A stretch of 64,000 nucleotides of DNA from CAYRNR01 sp964425605 (GCA_964425605.1 CAYRNR010000001.1:1-64000); one strand, 5' to 3'. Shown: positions 35,069 to 44,623, counted from the first letter of the stretch. Made by a program: numbers and translations. The notes: generated by a model from the letters alone, not told the origin.

Positions 35069-36013
35069 TCAGGGGATGTACCAGTCGATCCACATCTCGT
35101 AGCTCCCCGTTTGCCAGGGGCCCGCCGACGTGGCGACCAGGGTGTAGACCCCGGCCGTGGGGAACTCGAACGTGATCTGCGCGTCGTCCTCGTCCTCGGC
35201 GCCGCTGTTGTCGTCCTCGGCGATGACCTGGCACGAGGTGTCCAGCAGGTAGAGGTAGGGATCGAGGGACCAGGCCTCGTCCATCATCGACATGGTGAGG
35301 TGCCAACCCGCCTCGACCTCGAACTCGATGTCGTCGAGGTAGTGATCCGCCCCCGCGGGGCCATTGGCCGCGTCCGACCAGCTGGAGAGGGAGAACTGGG
35401 TCAAGTCGGGCACGGTCATCGTGTTCTCGTCGTCGTAGCAGTAGCTGCCCAGGGGGATGGAGTCGAGGCCGTCGCAGTTGGAGTCCACCCCGTCGCCGTT
35501 GATCTCCTCTGCGCCCGGGTAGACGCTCGCGTCGTTGTCGTCGCAGTCGTCACCGCCGTCGACCCCCTCCCAGTCGTGGCCGTCCTGGTCCACGTCGGTG
35601 AAGTCCCCCTCGGAGCAGTTGTTGTCGATGCCGTCGTAGGGGATCTCCGCGGCTCCCGGGCTCACGAGGGGATCCTCGTCGTCACAATCCCCTGCGCAAG
35701 GGGGGTAGCCGTCAGCGTCGTGATCGACGTCGTCCTCGGGCATGTTGCCGTTGCAGTCGTTGTCCTTGCCGTCGCAGATCTCCTCGGCGCCCGGGTGGAC
35801 GTTGGCGTCGTTGTCGTCGCAGTCCCCTTCCGGGATGGAGTACCCGTCGCCATCGACATCGGCGTGTGCCGTGTCGTCGTCGTCGCCCGCCGAGTTGGAG
35901 TCGTCGTCGTCGCCGGGAGGGCTCAGCTGGACCACCACCTCGGGGCACCCCGGACACAGCAGCAGCACCAGCGCCAGGGCGGGTGGGAGCGTCCAGCGCG
36001 GTCGGGGGATCAT
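35069..36013 (-). CDS. Lipoprotein with MopE-like Cys/Asp repeats and PPC-like domain
   Basis: A 314-residue lipoprotein (lipobox CPGC) with an acidic linker (GDDDDSNSAGDDDDT). Three or more metal-binding-motif repeats follow: DCDDNDANVHPGAEEICDG, DCDDEDPLVSPGAAEI and DCDDNDASVYPGAEEING, each paired with DxDxDG loops that look calcium-binding. The C-terminal third resembles a pre-peptidase C-terminal beta-sandwich (AGWHLTMSMM, AGVYTLVATS). It is the last gene of the sigma-factor chain; its ATG overlaps the stop of the barrel gene (ATGA). Likely a surface protein made under the control of that sigma factor. Confidence 0.82.
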   Translation of the reverse strand: MIPRPRWTLPPALALVLLLCPGCPEVVVQLSPPGDDDDSNSAGDDDDTAHADVDGDGYSIPEGDCDDNDANVHPGAEEICDGKDNDCNGNMPEDDVDHDADGYPPCAGDCDDEDPLVSPGAAEIPYDGIDNNCSEGDFTDVDQDGHDWEGVDGGDDCDDNDASVYPGAEEINGDGVDSNCDGLDSIPLGSYCYDDENTMTVPDLTQFSLSSWSDAANGPAGADHYLDDIEFEVEAGWHLTMSMMDEAWSLDPYLYLLDTSCQVIAEDDNSGAEDEDDAQITFEFPTAGVYTLVATSAGPWQTGSYEMWIDWYIP

Positions 36014-37020
36014 CGCGCCTCCAGCAAGAAGACGACGCCGACGCCCACGCGCAGGAGCGCCGGGTCGCGGGCGACGAGGACCGCCTCGCCCATCGCGAAC
36101 GTCCGGCGTTGCGGGTACACGTCCGCGCCGACCTCGAGGAAGGGCGCGAGCCACGGGGTCACCCGATAGCGTATCCGGCCCGCCGGCGCGATGGCCACGT
36201 CCAGGTGCGCGGCTGCCGCCCCCTCGTCCGCTGGCACGTAGCCGAGGGAGAGCACCTTCCACACGTCTAGCAGCGCCCCGATCTCCAGCTCCAGCTCCAG
36301 TCTCTCGCTGGGGATCAGCAGGGCGACGGCGACGCGCCCTGGCCAGCGCCCGAGCTTGGATCCATCCAGCTCGAGATCCGCCGGCTGCACAAGCCCCATG
36401 CTCACGTGGAAGGTCACGCGGCGAGCGATCTCCACGCCCGCGCCCACGGCCACCCCTTGCAGGAACGGGCCGTCCGACGACATCACGAACGGGGCCCAGC
36501 GCGCGGACAGGAGGACCGCAGCGGAGATCCGCGGGCGGGGATCGGCCTCGGGCGGCTCGTCGGCCGCGGCGTCCACTGCCGCGGGGCTGATCAGGGAACC
36601 GAGCTCCGAGTGGAGCAGCGTGGCGATCACGTCGCAGCGGGACAGCCACCCCTCGTCGCTGGCGGGAAGCGGTCGAACGCGGACCTGCTGGCCGAGCGTG
36701 GGCGTCATCAGGGTCAGCTCGTCGAGGTCGGTCGAGAGCCAGGCCACGCACAACGCGGCCTGCTCGGTGGCCCCACCCAGGGCCACGTCGCTTCCACCCG
36801 TCAGATCGAAGGACGCGATCTCGACGACGACACCCAGAGAGGTGAGGTGGGCCTGCACCGCCAGCAGCAGCTGGGCCTGGCTGGCCTCGTCGAGGATCCC
36901 CGCCGGGACGCCGAGGACGACCCGTCGCTCGTCGGCCCGAGCCGGGTGGGGTCCCCCGAGGAGCACGAGCGCGAGCAGCACGAGCCCTGCGCGCGGAACC
37001 GTCCGGAGGAGGTGCGTCAA
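36010..37020 (-). CDS. Exported protein with beta-barrel-like C-terminus, in the sigma-factor operon
   Basis: A 336-residue protein with a signal peptide (VPRAGLVLLALVLLGGPHPARA). The first half (RRVVLGVPAGILDEASQAQLL) looks like a small alpha/beta domain. The second half has about eight amphipathic strands (SAAVLLSARWAPFVMS, VTFHVSMGLVQPA, ALLRVGVGVVFLLEAR) and probably forms an outer-membrane barrel. The TTG start at 37020 overlaps the stop of the anti-sigma gene (TTGA), and its stop overlaps the next ATG. Function unknown; co-expression with the regulator is the only clue. Confidence 0.7.
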   Translation of the reverse strand: MTHLLRTVPRAGLVLLALVLLGGPHPARADERRVVLGVPAGILDEASQAQLLLAVQAHLTSLGVVVEIASFDLTGGSDVALGGATEQAALCVAWLSTDLDELTLMTPTLGQQVRVRPLPASDEGWLSRCDVIATLLHSELGSLISPAAVDAAADEPPEADPRPRISAAVLLSARWAPFVMSSDGPFLQGVAVGAGVEIARRVTFHVSMGLVQPADLELDGSKLGRWPGRVAVALLIPSERLELELEIGALLDVWKVLSLGYVPADEGAAAAHLDVAIAPAGRIRYRVTPWLAPFLEVGADVYPQRRTFAMGEAVLVARDPALLRVGVGVVFLLEAR

Positions 37021-38465
37021 TGTCCCGTGCAGGCGCCGAGGCCGGCGGCGGCTGCGTCCGCCTGGGGCGACGTGGGCCACCGGGCCAGCAGCTCCTCGTA
37101 GTCTCGCGCGGCCAGCGTGGGGTCGCCGCTGGCGAGGTGAGCGTCGCCGCGCAGCCGGAGCACCTCGGCCAGCGCCGAGCTGCGCGGGTGACGCTGTGCG
37201 AACTCGTCGGCCGAGATGATCACCTCGGCCGCGCGGTCCAGCTGGGACAGCGCCCGGATGCGGCCGATGCGTGCCTCCTCGAGCAGGGCGCCGCTCGGTG
37301 ACAGCTCCAGGTAGGCGTCGAAGCGGTCGAGGGCCTGCGCGGGCAGATCCAGGGCGCTGAGCTCGATCTGCCCCAGCGTCACCAGGCTGTTTCTCGCCGC
37401 CAGGGTGTCCGGGTAGCTGTCCATGATCCGGCGATAGACGCTGCACGCGGTCTCGTACTCGCCGGCGCGCTGGTGGGCGTGGGCGAGGCTGGTCAACAGC
37501 GCCAGGTTGTCGTCCTCGGCCTCTGGGCTGGCCTCTGCGAGCGCCAGCTCGGGCAGGGGCTCCTCGTCGTCCGGCTCGTCCAGCTCGATTTTCGGGGCGA
37601 GGGGCGCCTCGACGAGGGGGGCGGGCTCGAGCGCGGCCACGGCGTCGTCGGGTTGCGGTTCGGGTAGATCGAGCACCGCGAGATCCTGCTCGACGACGCT
37701 CCAGGGAACCGAGACGGGGCGCGGATCGCCGACGACCATCTCCTCGCCGCTGCTGACGTGGCCGATGATCTCCCCACCCGTCGCCCCGGCGACGCGGACC
37801 ACGCCCTCGGCCACCCGGACGACCTCTCGACCGCCGGGCTGGACATCCACCGAGAAGATGGTGCCCAGGGCCTCCACCAGGACCGTCGGCGTCTCGACGA
37901 CGAAGCGGTATCCCGGGTCGTTGTCGCCCACCTCGGCGACCACGAGTCCGCGGTCCAGGTGGAAGTGGGCCTGCGAGCGGTCGTTGCGCGCCTCGACCAC
38001 GGTCGCATCGTCCTGGAGCCACAGGGCGGTGCCGGGGGAGGCGCAGGTCACGGGCAGGCCGTCGCCGGCCGGGAGCCCTTCGGCGATCTCGTGAGCAGGG
38101 GGCGGGGAGACGGCGACCGGAGCGCTGCTGGGGGGCGCCACCAGCTGGACGACCAGCCAGGCGGCCGCAGCGCCGCACGCCGTGGCCAGGGCCGCTGCCG
38201 CGACCCACGGGCGGCTCGCGTGACGGTCAGCTGGACGAACCACGGGCGCCTTGCTCGTGAGCAGCCGGCGCTCGAGCATCGGGTCCAGCGGCGGCAGCTG
38301 CTCGTCGCGGACGGCTCGCTGGAGCGCATTCCAGATGTCCTGGCGCTCGCGACACTCGTCACAGCACGCCAGGTGGACGTCGAGGATCTGCTGCTGATCC
38401 GTGGACAGGGGATCCACGGCCTCGAGCAGGCGGATCGCTCGCTTGCAGTCGGAACGGTTCATCAT
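37017..38465 (-). CDS. Transmembrane zinc-finger anti-sigma factor with FecR and TPR domains
   Basis: A 482-residue protein. The N-terminus has an anti-sigma zinc-finger pattern (DVHLACCDECRER). A membrane helix (WVAAAALATACGAAAAWLVV, about 87-108) is followed by a periplasmic FecR-like domain (HFHLDRGLVVAEVGDND, VETPTVLVEALGTIFSVDV) and a C-terminal TPR array (about 335-475; HAHQRAGEYETACSVYRRIM). It likely holds the sigma factor at the membrane and releases it on an envelope signal. Starts on ATGATG; the first ATG at 38465 overlaps the sigma stop. Confidence 0.85.
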   Translation of the reverse strand: MMNRSDCKRAIRLLEAVDPLSTDQQQILDVHLACCDECRERQDIWNALQRAVRDEQLPPLDPMLERRLLTSKAPVVRPADRHASRPWVAAAALATACGAAAAWLVVQLVAPPSSAPVAVSPPPAHEIAEGLPAGDGLPVTCASPGTALWLQDDATVVEARNDRSQAHFHLDRGLVVAEVGDNDPGYRFVVETPTVLVEALGTIFSVDVQPGGREVVRVAEGVVRVAGATGGEIIGHVSSGEEMVVGDPRPVSVPWSVVEQDLAVLDLPEPQPDDAVAALEPAPLVEAPLAPKIELDEPDDEEPLPELALAEASPEAEDDNLALLTSLAHAHQRAGEYETACSVYRRIMDSYPDTLAARNSLVTLGQIELSALDLPAQALDRFDAYLELSPSGALLEEARIGRIRALSQLDRAAEVIISADEFAQRHPRSSALAEVLRLRGDAHLASGDPTLAARDYEELLARWPTSPQADAAAAGLGACTGH

Positions 38466-39064
38466 TCCCCCTCGATCAGGACCCTTCGGCAGCCCGGATC
38501 CTTGCTCACACGTCGTACCAGCTCCCTCTTGCCCCTCAGGAGCCGCTTGCGCGTGGCCTCGAGTTTGATGTCCATGATCGCCGCCACCTCGGCGACCGTG
38601 TAGCCGTGGACCAGGTGGAGGACCAGCGGGAGCCGCTGGCCCGGCTTGAGTTTGCCGAAGTGATCCGAGAGCCGCTGAAGGAACTCGGCGCGGGCGACCT
38701 CGCTCTCCGGGCTCGGGTTCGGGCGGCCGTCGTCGGGCGGCGCCTCGTCGTCGAACCACGGCAACCAGGTCCACCGCTGGCGCCGGTAGTGGTCGCGGAC
38801 GACGTTGATGGTCACCCGGTCGGCCCAGACGAAGAAGCTCGACTCGCCGCGGTAGCTGTCCAGCCGCATGAACACCTTGGCCATCGCCGTCTGCACCAGA
38901 TCGTCCTGATCCGGTCCGTAGCCGTAGGACATCAACACGGTTCTGCGCACACGCGGCAGGCAGAGACGCGCGAGCTGGTCCCGGGCCATGTCGTCGCCGG
39001 AGACGGCGGCGGTGGCGAGGGCGCGGGTCTCCTCGGCGGAGACGGTCGGTCGGGGGTTCGTCAC
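38462..39064 (-). CDS. ECF-type RNA polymerase sigma factor
   Basis: A 200-residue sigma-70-family regulator. Region 2 includes DQDDLVQTAMAKVFMRLDSYRGESSFFVW and region 4 includes HGYTVAEVAAIMDIKLEATRKRL, a helix-turn-helix. It heads a four-gene chain with its membrane anti-sigma, a barrel protein and a MopE-like lipoprotein. I chose GTG 39064 because AGAAGAGG lies six bases upstream. An ATG at 39082 is the alternative but has no ribosome site. The gap to the divergent sulfatase-like gene should hold its own promoter, which is often autoregulated in this family. Confidence 0.9.
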   Translation of the reverse strand: MTNPRPTVSAEETRALATAAVSGDDMARDQLARLCLPRVRRTVLMSYGYGPDQDDLVQTAMAKVFMRLDSYRGESSFFVWADRVTINVVRDHYRRQRWTWLPWFDDEAPPDDGRPNPSPESEVARAEFLQRLSDHFGKLKPGQRLPLVLHLVHGYTVAEVAAIMDIKLEATRKRLLRGKRELVRRVSKDPGCRRVLIEGE

Positions 39065-39197
39065 GTCGGCCTCTTCTTGCATTTATGACGCATGCACGCG
39101 TGTCACGGGTACACTTTTCTCCGCCAGCGCGCACGGATTGGACGTGGATGGGGCCCGACGATGGGCCCTCGGAAGACGCGGCGTGTACACTCGCGGC

Positions 39198-41654
39198 ATG
39201 GGATCTGGAACCGACGGGCCGCTGCGTCGGCGGCTGATACTGGCGACGATAGCGCTGCCCGTGGCGTGCGCGGGGCTCCTCGTCGCGGACCTCTCGAGGC
39301 TGTCTCCGCTGGCCTTCGTCCAGGCCGCGCGCAGCTCCGTCGAACGGGCGGAGGAACTCGCGGTCCGGGCCCAGGACTTCGACCAGGCGCGGGCCCTCGA
39401 AGCGCTGGGCCCCAGCGCCCTGAACCCCGGCGTCATCCACCTCGACACCCGGCTCGATACGGCCACGGTGCGACGTCCCGGAGACACACCGCAGGCCGGT
39501 GAAGGGACCGTGGATCCCCTCCGGGTCGAGTTCGAGCCCGACGATGCCGTCCCCTTCCAGACCACCGAGGGGGACTTCACCGTCGTCGACGGCGTGCTGC
39601 GGTACACCCACCAGGGCGAGCGATGCCTGGCCAACGGCCAGCGCCTCGACATCGATCCCCGCCGCGTCGGCGCCCTGCAGGTGCGGTTGCGTCAGTCCAA
39701 GGGGGGGAACGTCGTGGTCGGGTGGTGGGACGACGCCGGGCCCGCCAACAACGTCACCCTCAGCACCGTCCCCCCGGACGGGCGGTTCCACACCTACCAC
39801 GTGGACACCGACGTGCTGCTGCACAACAGCCTCAACCCGCACCACGACGGTGGCGACGGGCGGGTACATCTGCTGTTCCTGCAGGGGTCCACGACCCCGG
39901 GGGACGAGATCGAGGTCGACTTCATACGCCTGATCAGCAAGGACGCCCGGTTCGCGGCCTCGCCAACGGGCACGGCTCACCACGAGACGGGCGGAGAGCT
40001 GCGCTCGGTCCTCTACACCCGATCGCCCCTCGGCGTGGGTTTCCCGCTGGCGCTCCCGGGCGGCGCGGTCCAGCTGACCACGGGGCTGACCGTGCTGCAT
40101 CCCGAGGAGCCGGTTCAGTTCCGCGTGGTCGTTCGCTGTGAGAGCGCCGAGGAGGAGGTGCTGGCGGTCGAGGTGGCCGATCCGGAGGCATGGCACGACG
40201 TGCGGGTCGATCTGTCCCGGTGGGCCGGGCGAGAGGTCGAGATGCAGCTGCTCACCGACGGTGAGGCGCCCAACGTCGGGCTGTGGAGCAGCCCCGTGGT
40301 GTTCGGCGAGCCGCGCGAGCGACTGAACGTGGTGATCCTGCTGGAGGACGCGCTGCGCGAGGACCACCTGACCCACCACGGGTACGCCCGCGACACCTCG
40401 CCCTTCAAGTCTGGCTTCTTCGGAGACGGCGCGGTGTTCCTCAACGCCTACTCCCAGGCGACGAAGACGCGGCCCTCGTGCCCCTCGATGATGACCTCGT
40501 TGTATCCCACGGCCACGGGCGTGTGGAGCTTCGACCACGCCCTGCTCCCCGGCTACGTCACCCTGGCCGAGGTGCTGCGCGACCAGGGATTCGCCACCGC
40601 CGCATTCGTCCAGAACCCCAACGCGGGCCAGGGGGCGGGCCTCCACCAGGGCTTCGACGTGCACGTGGGCCGCGGCGCGGTCGGCACCCGTTCGGAAGAG
40701 CTGTTCGGCGAGCGGCTCGATCGATGGGTGGAGGACCACGCGGACCGCAACCTGTTCCTCTATCTGCACTTGATGGACCCCCACGCGCCCTACGCACCAC
40801 CGGCCCCCTTCGACGCGTGGCACCGCGAGCTCCCCTCGCAGGGGGACGGCTCGCCGGTCGATCCCTTCCTCGATCCGGACGGGGTGTCGGCGCCGTCGGT
40901 GGAGGGCCGCCGCGCGCGGTACGACGGCGAGATCGCCCACAACGACGCCCTTTTCGAGGCCTTCGTACAGCGCCTGGGTGCGCGGGTGGATCTGGACCAG
41001 ACGCTGATCCTCGTCGTCGGGGACCACGGCGAGCACCTGGGCGAGCACGGGTTGTGGGAGCACAATCCGCCCGGTTATCGACAGGTCCTCCACGTGCCGC
41101 TGTTGATGCGCTACCCCTCGGGCTTCGGCGGGGGGCAGGTCGTTCGAGAGCCGGTGCAACTGCTGGACGTGATGCCCACGGTGCTCGACTTCGCGGGCAT
41201 CGACAGCGCGCCGCTGATGGTGTCGGGGGACTCGCTGGCTCCGCTGCTGAGGGAGCAGTCCTGGCCCGCGGGGGTCGCCCGCGTGGTCATGTCCGACGAG
41301 GTGGTCCATCGCGCGGGCAGGGACGACCTGCGTCCGTGGGCGTCGGTCTTCCACGGGAGGTGGCACGCCCTGTCGTCGGGTAGCCTCGAGGGCGAGGTCA
41401 TCGCCAGCGACGAGGGTGACCTGCGCGTGTTCGACGTCGCCGCGGACCCCCGGGAGGAGAGCCCCCGGCAGCGGTACGCCGCCAACCCCCTGGTCGCGGA
41501 CCGCGTGCGCACCTTCGTTCGTCGGATGCAGGGGGCGAACCACCGGATCTACCAGGCGATGGAGAGCGCCGACCTGGCCAGCGGAGCCGATCGCACCATC
41601 GAGATCGATCCCGCGGACCTGGAGCGGTTGCGGGCGCTGGGGTACGTCGAGTGA
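39198..41654 (+). CDS. Sulfatase-like (alkaline phosphatase superfamily) membrane hydrolase
   Basis: An 818-residue protein. An N-terminal signal anchor (LILATIALPVACAGLLVADL) is followed by a beta-rich region of about 300 residues, then a sulfatase-like domain: VVILLEDALREDHL (metal Asp), HLMDPHAPY, VVGDHGEHLGEHGLWEH and QLLDVMPTVLDFAG. The nucleophile site reads TRPSCPSMMTSLYP. A Cys is present but the CxPxR signature for formylglycine is absent, so it may be a phosphodiesterase, a phosphotransferase or a serine-type sulfatase. It is divergent from the ECF sigma operon and could belong to its regulon. Confidence 0.85.
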   Translation: MGSGTDGPLRRRLILATIALPVACAGLLVADLSRLSPLAFVQAARSSVERAEELAVRAQDFDQARALEALGPSALNPGVIHLDTRLDTATVRRPGDTPQAGEGTVDPLRVEFEPDDAVPFQTTEGDFTVVDGVLRYTHQGERCLANGQRLDIDPRRVGALQVRLRQSKGGNVVVGWWDDAGPANNVTLSTVPPDGRFHTYHVDTDVLLHNSLNPHHDGGDGRVHLLFLQGSTTPGDEIEVDFIRLISKDARFAASPTGTAHHETGGELRSVLYTRSPLGVGFPLALPGGAVQLTTGLTVLHPEEPVQFRVVVRCESAEEEVLAVEVADPEAWHDVRVDLSRWAGREVEMQLLTDGEAPNVGLWSSPVVFGEPRERLNVVILLEDALREDHLTHHGYARDTSPFKSGFFGDGAVFLNAYSQATKTRPSCPSMMTSLYPTATGVWSFDHALLPGYVTLAEVLRDQGFATAAFVQNPNAGQGAGLHQGFDVHVGRGAVGTRSEELFGERLDRWVEDHADRNLFLYLHLMDPHAPYAPPAPFDAWHRELPSQGDGSPVDPFLDPDGVSAPSVEGRRARYDGEIAHNDALFEAFVQRLGARVDLDQTLILVVGDHGEHLGEHGLWEHNPPGYRQVLHVPLLMRYPSGFGGGQVVREPVQLLDVMPTVLDFAGIDSAPLMVSGDSLAPLLREQSWPAGVARVVMSDEVVHRAGRDDLRPWASVFHGRWHALSSGSLEGEVIASDEGDLRVFDVAADPREESPRQRYAANPLVADRVRTFVRRMQGANHRIYQAMESADLASGADRTIEIDPADLERLRALGYVE

Positions 41655-41692
41655 GGGCGGACCGTGGCGCCGCCCTGTGCGGCCGGGCCCGG

Positions 41693-43447
41693 CTACCAGG
41701 CGATGTCGAGTTCCACGGCGCCCTCGCCGGCGGGGATCAGCAGGTAGTGATTCTCTCCACCCTGCCAGTCCACGTTGCCGTCGGGCCGCAGCCGAACCAC
41801 CTTGAACTCCATCACTCCGCCCACCGGGTAGGTCAGATCCTGGCTGAAGCCCTCCGGGCTCGGGCTCATCGGCCCGGGACCGGCGGTGGGATTCCAGTTC
41901 CCCAGCGTGGGTCCCGCGCCCACGAGCCTGAGTTCCCCCGGACCGTGGGGATCCACGCCGTGGAGCCGGACGCGCACCGTCCGCTGGTCCGGCGTCGAGG
42001 CCGACGCCAGCAGTTCCTCGAAGCTGCCCGTGAGGCTGTAAGGCCGGGTGGACCGCGGTGGCGCGGCCAGGGCGCCGCCGGCCACGGCCGCTCCGCCCAG
42101 CAGGTCCTTCACGGCCGTCGCCCGGGCCAGCTCGGGCGGTAGCGTCCACTGGACGGCGGTGTCGCCGCGGTTGACGAGGATCACGACCACCTGGTGCTCG
42201 GCAATCCGCGCATAGGCGAGGAAATCTTCCCGAAGGGCCAGGAGCCGTGCTTCACCGCCCGCGAGGGCGGGGTGCGTGCGCCGCAGCGTCGTCAGCTCGC
42301 GGATCTCGTCGGCTGCCGGGTGCCCCTCCTCGAACCGCATGTCCCCTCGATTGTGCGGCTCCTCGAGCCCCTCGAGGCCCACCTCCGTGCCGTAGGTGAG
42401 GCTGGGCGTGCCGCGCGTGGTCAGCAGGAACAGCAGGGCCTGGCGCACCGCGTCGGGATCGTCGGCGCACAGGGAGGTCACCCGGGGCAGGTCGTGGTTG
42501 TCCAGGAACGGCACGAGCCGGCTCGCGTCGTCGTACTCGCGGTCCGCCGACAAGGTGGCGGCGATGCGGCCCACGGGCCGCTCGTGGCAGTACACGTCGA
42601 GCATGGCGTAGTGCAGCGGGAAGTCGAACATGGCCGAGAACCCGCCCTCGCGGAAGGTCCTCGAGAGGCTCAGCGCGTCGCCCTGGAAGTCCTCCCCCAG
42701 CAGCTGGAAACCGTCCCCGGCGTGCGCCCGGATGTCCCTGGACAGCCGCGCGAGGAACTCGCTGCGCATGTGGCGCACCGCGTCGATGCGGAAGCCGTCG
42801 GGGTGGACCTCGTCGATCCAGCGCAGGGAGGTGCGCAGCAGGTACTGGTAGACCTCCTCGTTCTCCTGGTCCAGATCGGGCAAGCCGTGGACCCTGCAGT
42901 CGGTGAGCTCCAGGGGATCGTGCCAGTCCACGATGTCGCAGGCGGGGTGGAACCAGTCGGGCCTGTCGCGCACCATCTGCGCGTCCATGGCCACGTGGTT
43001 GTAGACCACGTCCAGCAACAGCCGCATGTCCCGCGCGTGCAACTCGTCGGCGAGCTGGCGCAGCTGCGCGGTGGTGCCGAACCTCGGTTCGATGGCCGCG
43101 AGGTCCTCCACCCAGTACCCGTGGAACGCCCCCCACTCGAAGAACTTGTCGGTGCGGCTGTCGAACACCGGCGACAGCCACACCGTACGCACTCCCAGCG
43201 CCTGCAGGTGGTCGAGGTGGTCGAGGATCCCGCGGATGTCTCCCCCGTGGAATGCCTGGGGATCCGCGAGATCGACGTCGCCGTCGTTGGTGGGATCGCC
43301 GTTGGCGAAGCGGTCCACCATCACGAAGTAGATCAGATCGTCCGCGGGCGGCGGGGCCGGTCGCCAGGAATCCTGTGCGCCGGCGACGCTCGCGACGGCG
43401 AGGACCACCAGGATCAGCCACGACGTCTGCAGCGGCCGCAGGGTCAC
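41693..43447 (-). CDS. Secreted GH13 alpha-amylase with starch-binding domain
   Basis: A 584-residue exported enzyme (signal LQTSWLILVVLAVASVAGA). The catalytic barrel carries GH13 motifs LLLDVVYNHVA, DGFRIDAVRH (nucleophile Asp), LLGEDFQ (acid Glu) and FLDNHDLPR (third Asp). A C-terminal domain of about 95 residues (RVRLHGVDPHG, LGNWNPTAGPG, MEFKVVRL) matches a CBM20-like starch-binding module. It cleaves alpha-1,4-glucans outside the cytoplasm. The GTG at 43447 has GGGGAGG six bases upstream, inside the end of wecB, which stops only two bases before it. Confidence 0.92.
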   Translation of the reverse strand: MTLRPLQTSWLILVVLAVASVAGAQDSWRPAPPPADDLIYFVMVDRFANGDPTNDGDVDLADPQAFHGGDIRGILDHLDHLQALGVRTVWLSPVFDSRTDKFFEWGAFHGYWVEDLAAIEPRFGTTAQLRQLADELHARDMRLLLDVVYNHVAMDAQMVRDRPDWFHPACDIVDWHDPLELTDCRVHGLPDLDQENEEVYQYLLRTSLRWIDEVHPDGFRIDAVRHMRSEFLARLSRDIRAHAGDGFQLLGEDFQGDALSLSRTFREGGFSAMFDFPLHYAMLDVYCHERPVGRIAATLSADREYDDASRLVPFLDNHDLPRVTSLCADDPDAVRQALLFLLTTRGTPSLTYGTEVGLEGLEEPHNRGDMRFEEGHPAADEIRELTTLRRTHPALAGGEARLLALREDFLAYARIAEHQVVVILVNRGDTAVQWTLPPELARATAVKDLLGGAAVAGGALAAPPRSTRPYSLTGSFEELLASASTPDQRTVRVRLHGVDPHGPGELRLVGAGPTLGNWNPTAGPGPMSPSPEGFSQDLTYPVGGVMEFKVVRLRPDGNVDWQGGENHYLLIPAGEGAVELDIAW

Positions 43448-43449
43448 GG

Positions 43450-44571
43450 TCACCTCCCCAGCGCGCCGGCGAGGACGTCGCAGATGCGCCCGGACGCGCG
43501 GCCGTCGCCGTAGGGATTCTCCACGTGGGCCATCGCTGCATACGCGTCCGCGTCGTCGAGCAGCCGCGAAGCCTCGGCCACCAGGACCTCGCGATCCATG
43601 CCCACGAGCCGGGCGCACCCCGCGGCCATGGCCTCGGGCCGCTCGGTGACCTCGCGGGTCACCAGCACCGGCTTGCCCAGGGTCGGCGCCTCCTCCTGGA
43701 TACCCCCCGAGTCGGTGACGATCAGCTCGCAGCGGTCCATCAGGGCGACGAAGGGCAGGTACTCCAGGGGCTCGATGAGGTGGATACGGTCGCGCCCGCC
43801 GAGGATCGACTCCACGGGCCCCTTCACGTTCGGGTTGAGGTGCACGGGGTAGACCAGGACCACGTCGGGATGGCCTTGGGCCAGCTCGGCCAGGCCGCGG
43901 CAGAGCTGCTCCAGCGGTTCGCCGAAGCTCTCGCGCCGGTGTCCGGTCACGAGCACGAGGCGGCGCTGGTCCAGCGCCGCCGCCGGGAGCCCGGGCACCT
44001 CGGGCGGTCGCTCGTGGACCCGCTCCCGCGCCATCGTCAGGGCATCCACCACCGTGTTGCCCGTCACGTGGATCGCCTCGTCGGGGATACGCTCGGCGCG
44101 AAGGTTCGCGGCGGCCCCTGCCGTGGGGGCGAAGCACCACCGGCACAGGGGATCGGTCGCGCGCCGGTTCATCTCCTCGGGCCACGGCGCGTCGAACCGG
44201 TACGTCCGCAGCCCCGCCTCCACGTGCCCCACCGGGACGCGCTCGTAGAACGCCGCCAGCGCCGCCCCCAGGCAGGTGGTGGTGTCCCCGTGGACGAGCA
44301 CGGCGTCCGGGCGAGCGCTGGCCAGCGTCCCTTGCACGCCGCGGATCACCTCGCCGGTCAGGTCCCCCAGGGACTGATCCGGCCGCATCAGGTCCAGGTC
44401 CACGTCCGGCTCGATCCCGAACACCTCCAGCACCTGGTCCAGCAGCTGCCGGTGCTGGGCCGTCGACACCCACACCGGATCGAGGCGCGGATCCTCGCGC
44501 AGCGCCAGATACACCGGCGCCATCTTGATGGCTTCGGGGCGGGTGCCCACCACGAGGGTCACCGTGGGCAT
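43450..44571 (-). CDS. wecB: UDP-N-acetylglucosamine 2-epimerase (non-hydrolysing)
   Basis: A 373-residue cytoplasmic enzyme making UDP-N-acetylmannosamine for polysaccharide or enterobacterial-antigen-like glycans. Family runs are VGTRPEAIKMAPVY, VHGDTTTCLGAALAAFYE, VGHVEAGLRT, PEEMNRRATDPL and VTDSGGIQEEAPTLGKPVLV. The length is normal. ATG 44571 has AAAGGA upstream. The amylase follows after two bases, probably in one transcript, though the functional link is not obvious. Confidence 0.96.
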   Translation of the reverse strand: MPTVTLVVGTRPEAIKMAPVYLALREDPRLDPVWVSTAQHRQLLDQVLEVFGIEPDVDLDLMRPDQSLGDLTGEVIRGVQGTLASARPDAVLVHGDTTTCLGAALAAFYERVPVGHVEAGLRTYRFDAPWPEEMNRRATDPLCRWCFAPTAGAAANLRAERIPDEAIHVTGNTVVDALTMARERVHERPPEVPGLPAAALDQRRLVLVTGHRRESFGEPLEQLCRGLAELAQGHPDVVLVYPVHLNPNVKGPVESILGGRDRIHLIEPLEYLPFVALMDRCELIVTDSGGIQEEAPTLGKPVLVTREVTERPEAMAAGCARLVGMDREVLVAEASRLLDDADAYAAMAHVENPYGDGRASGRICDVLAGALGR

Positions 44572-44623
44572 GGTCGGTCCTTTCGACGTCGACGATACCA
44601 GGGCACCCGGCGTCGCGGGGGCC

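Noticed and set aside
37017..42149. Continuous minus-strand open frame of 1710 codons
   Set aside because: Only the last 482 codons encode the anti-sigma factor. The rest is antisense to the sulfatase-like gene and other frames, with no family signature, and stays open because of high GC.
42194..43513. 439-codon frame antisense to the amylase
   Set aside because: No recognisable domain, and the amylase on the other strand carries all catalytic residues.
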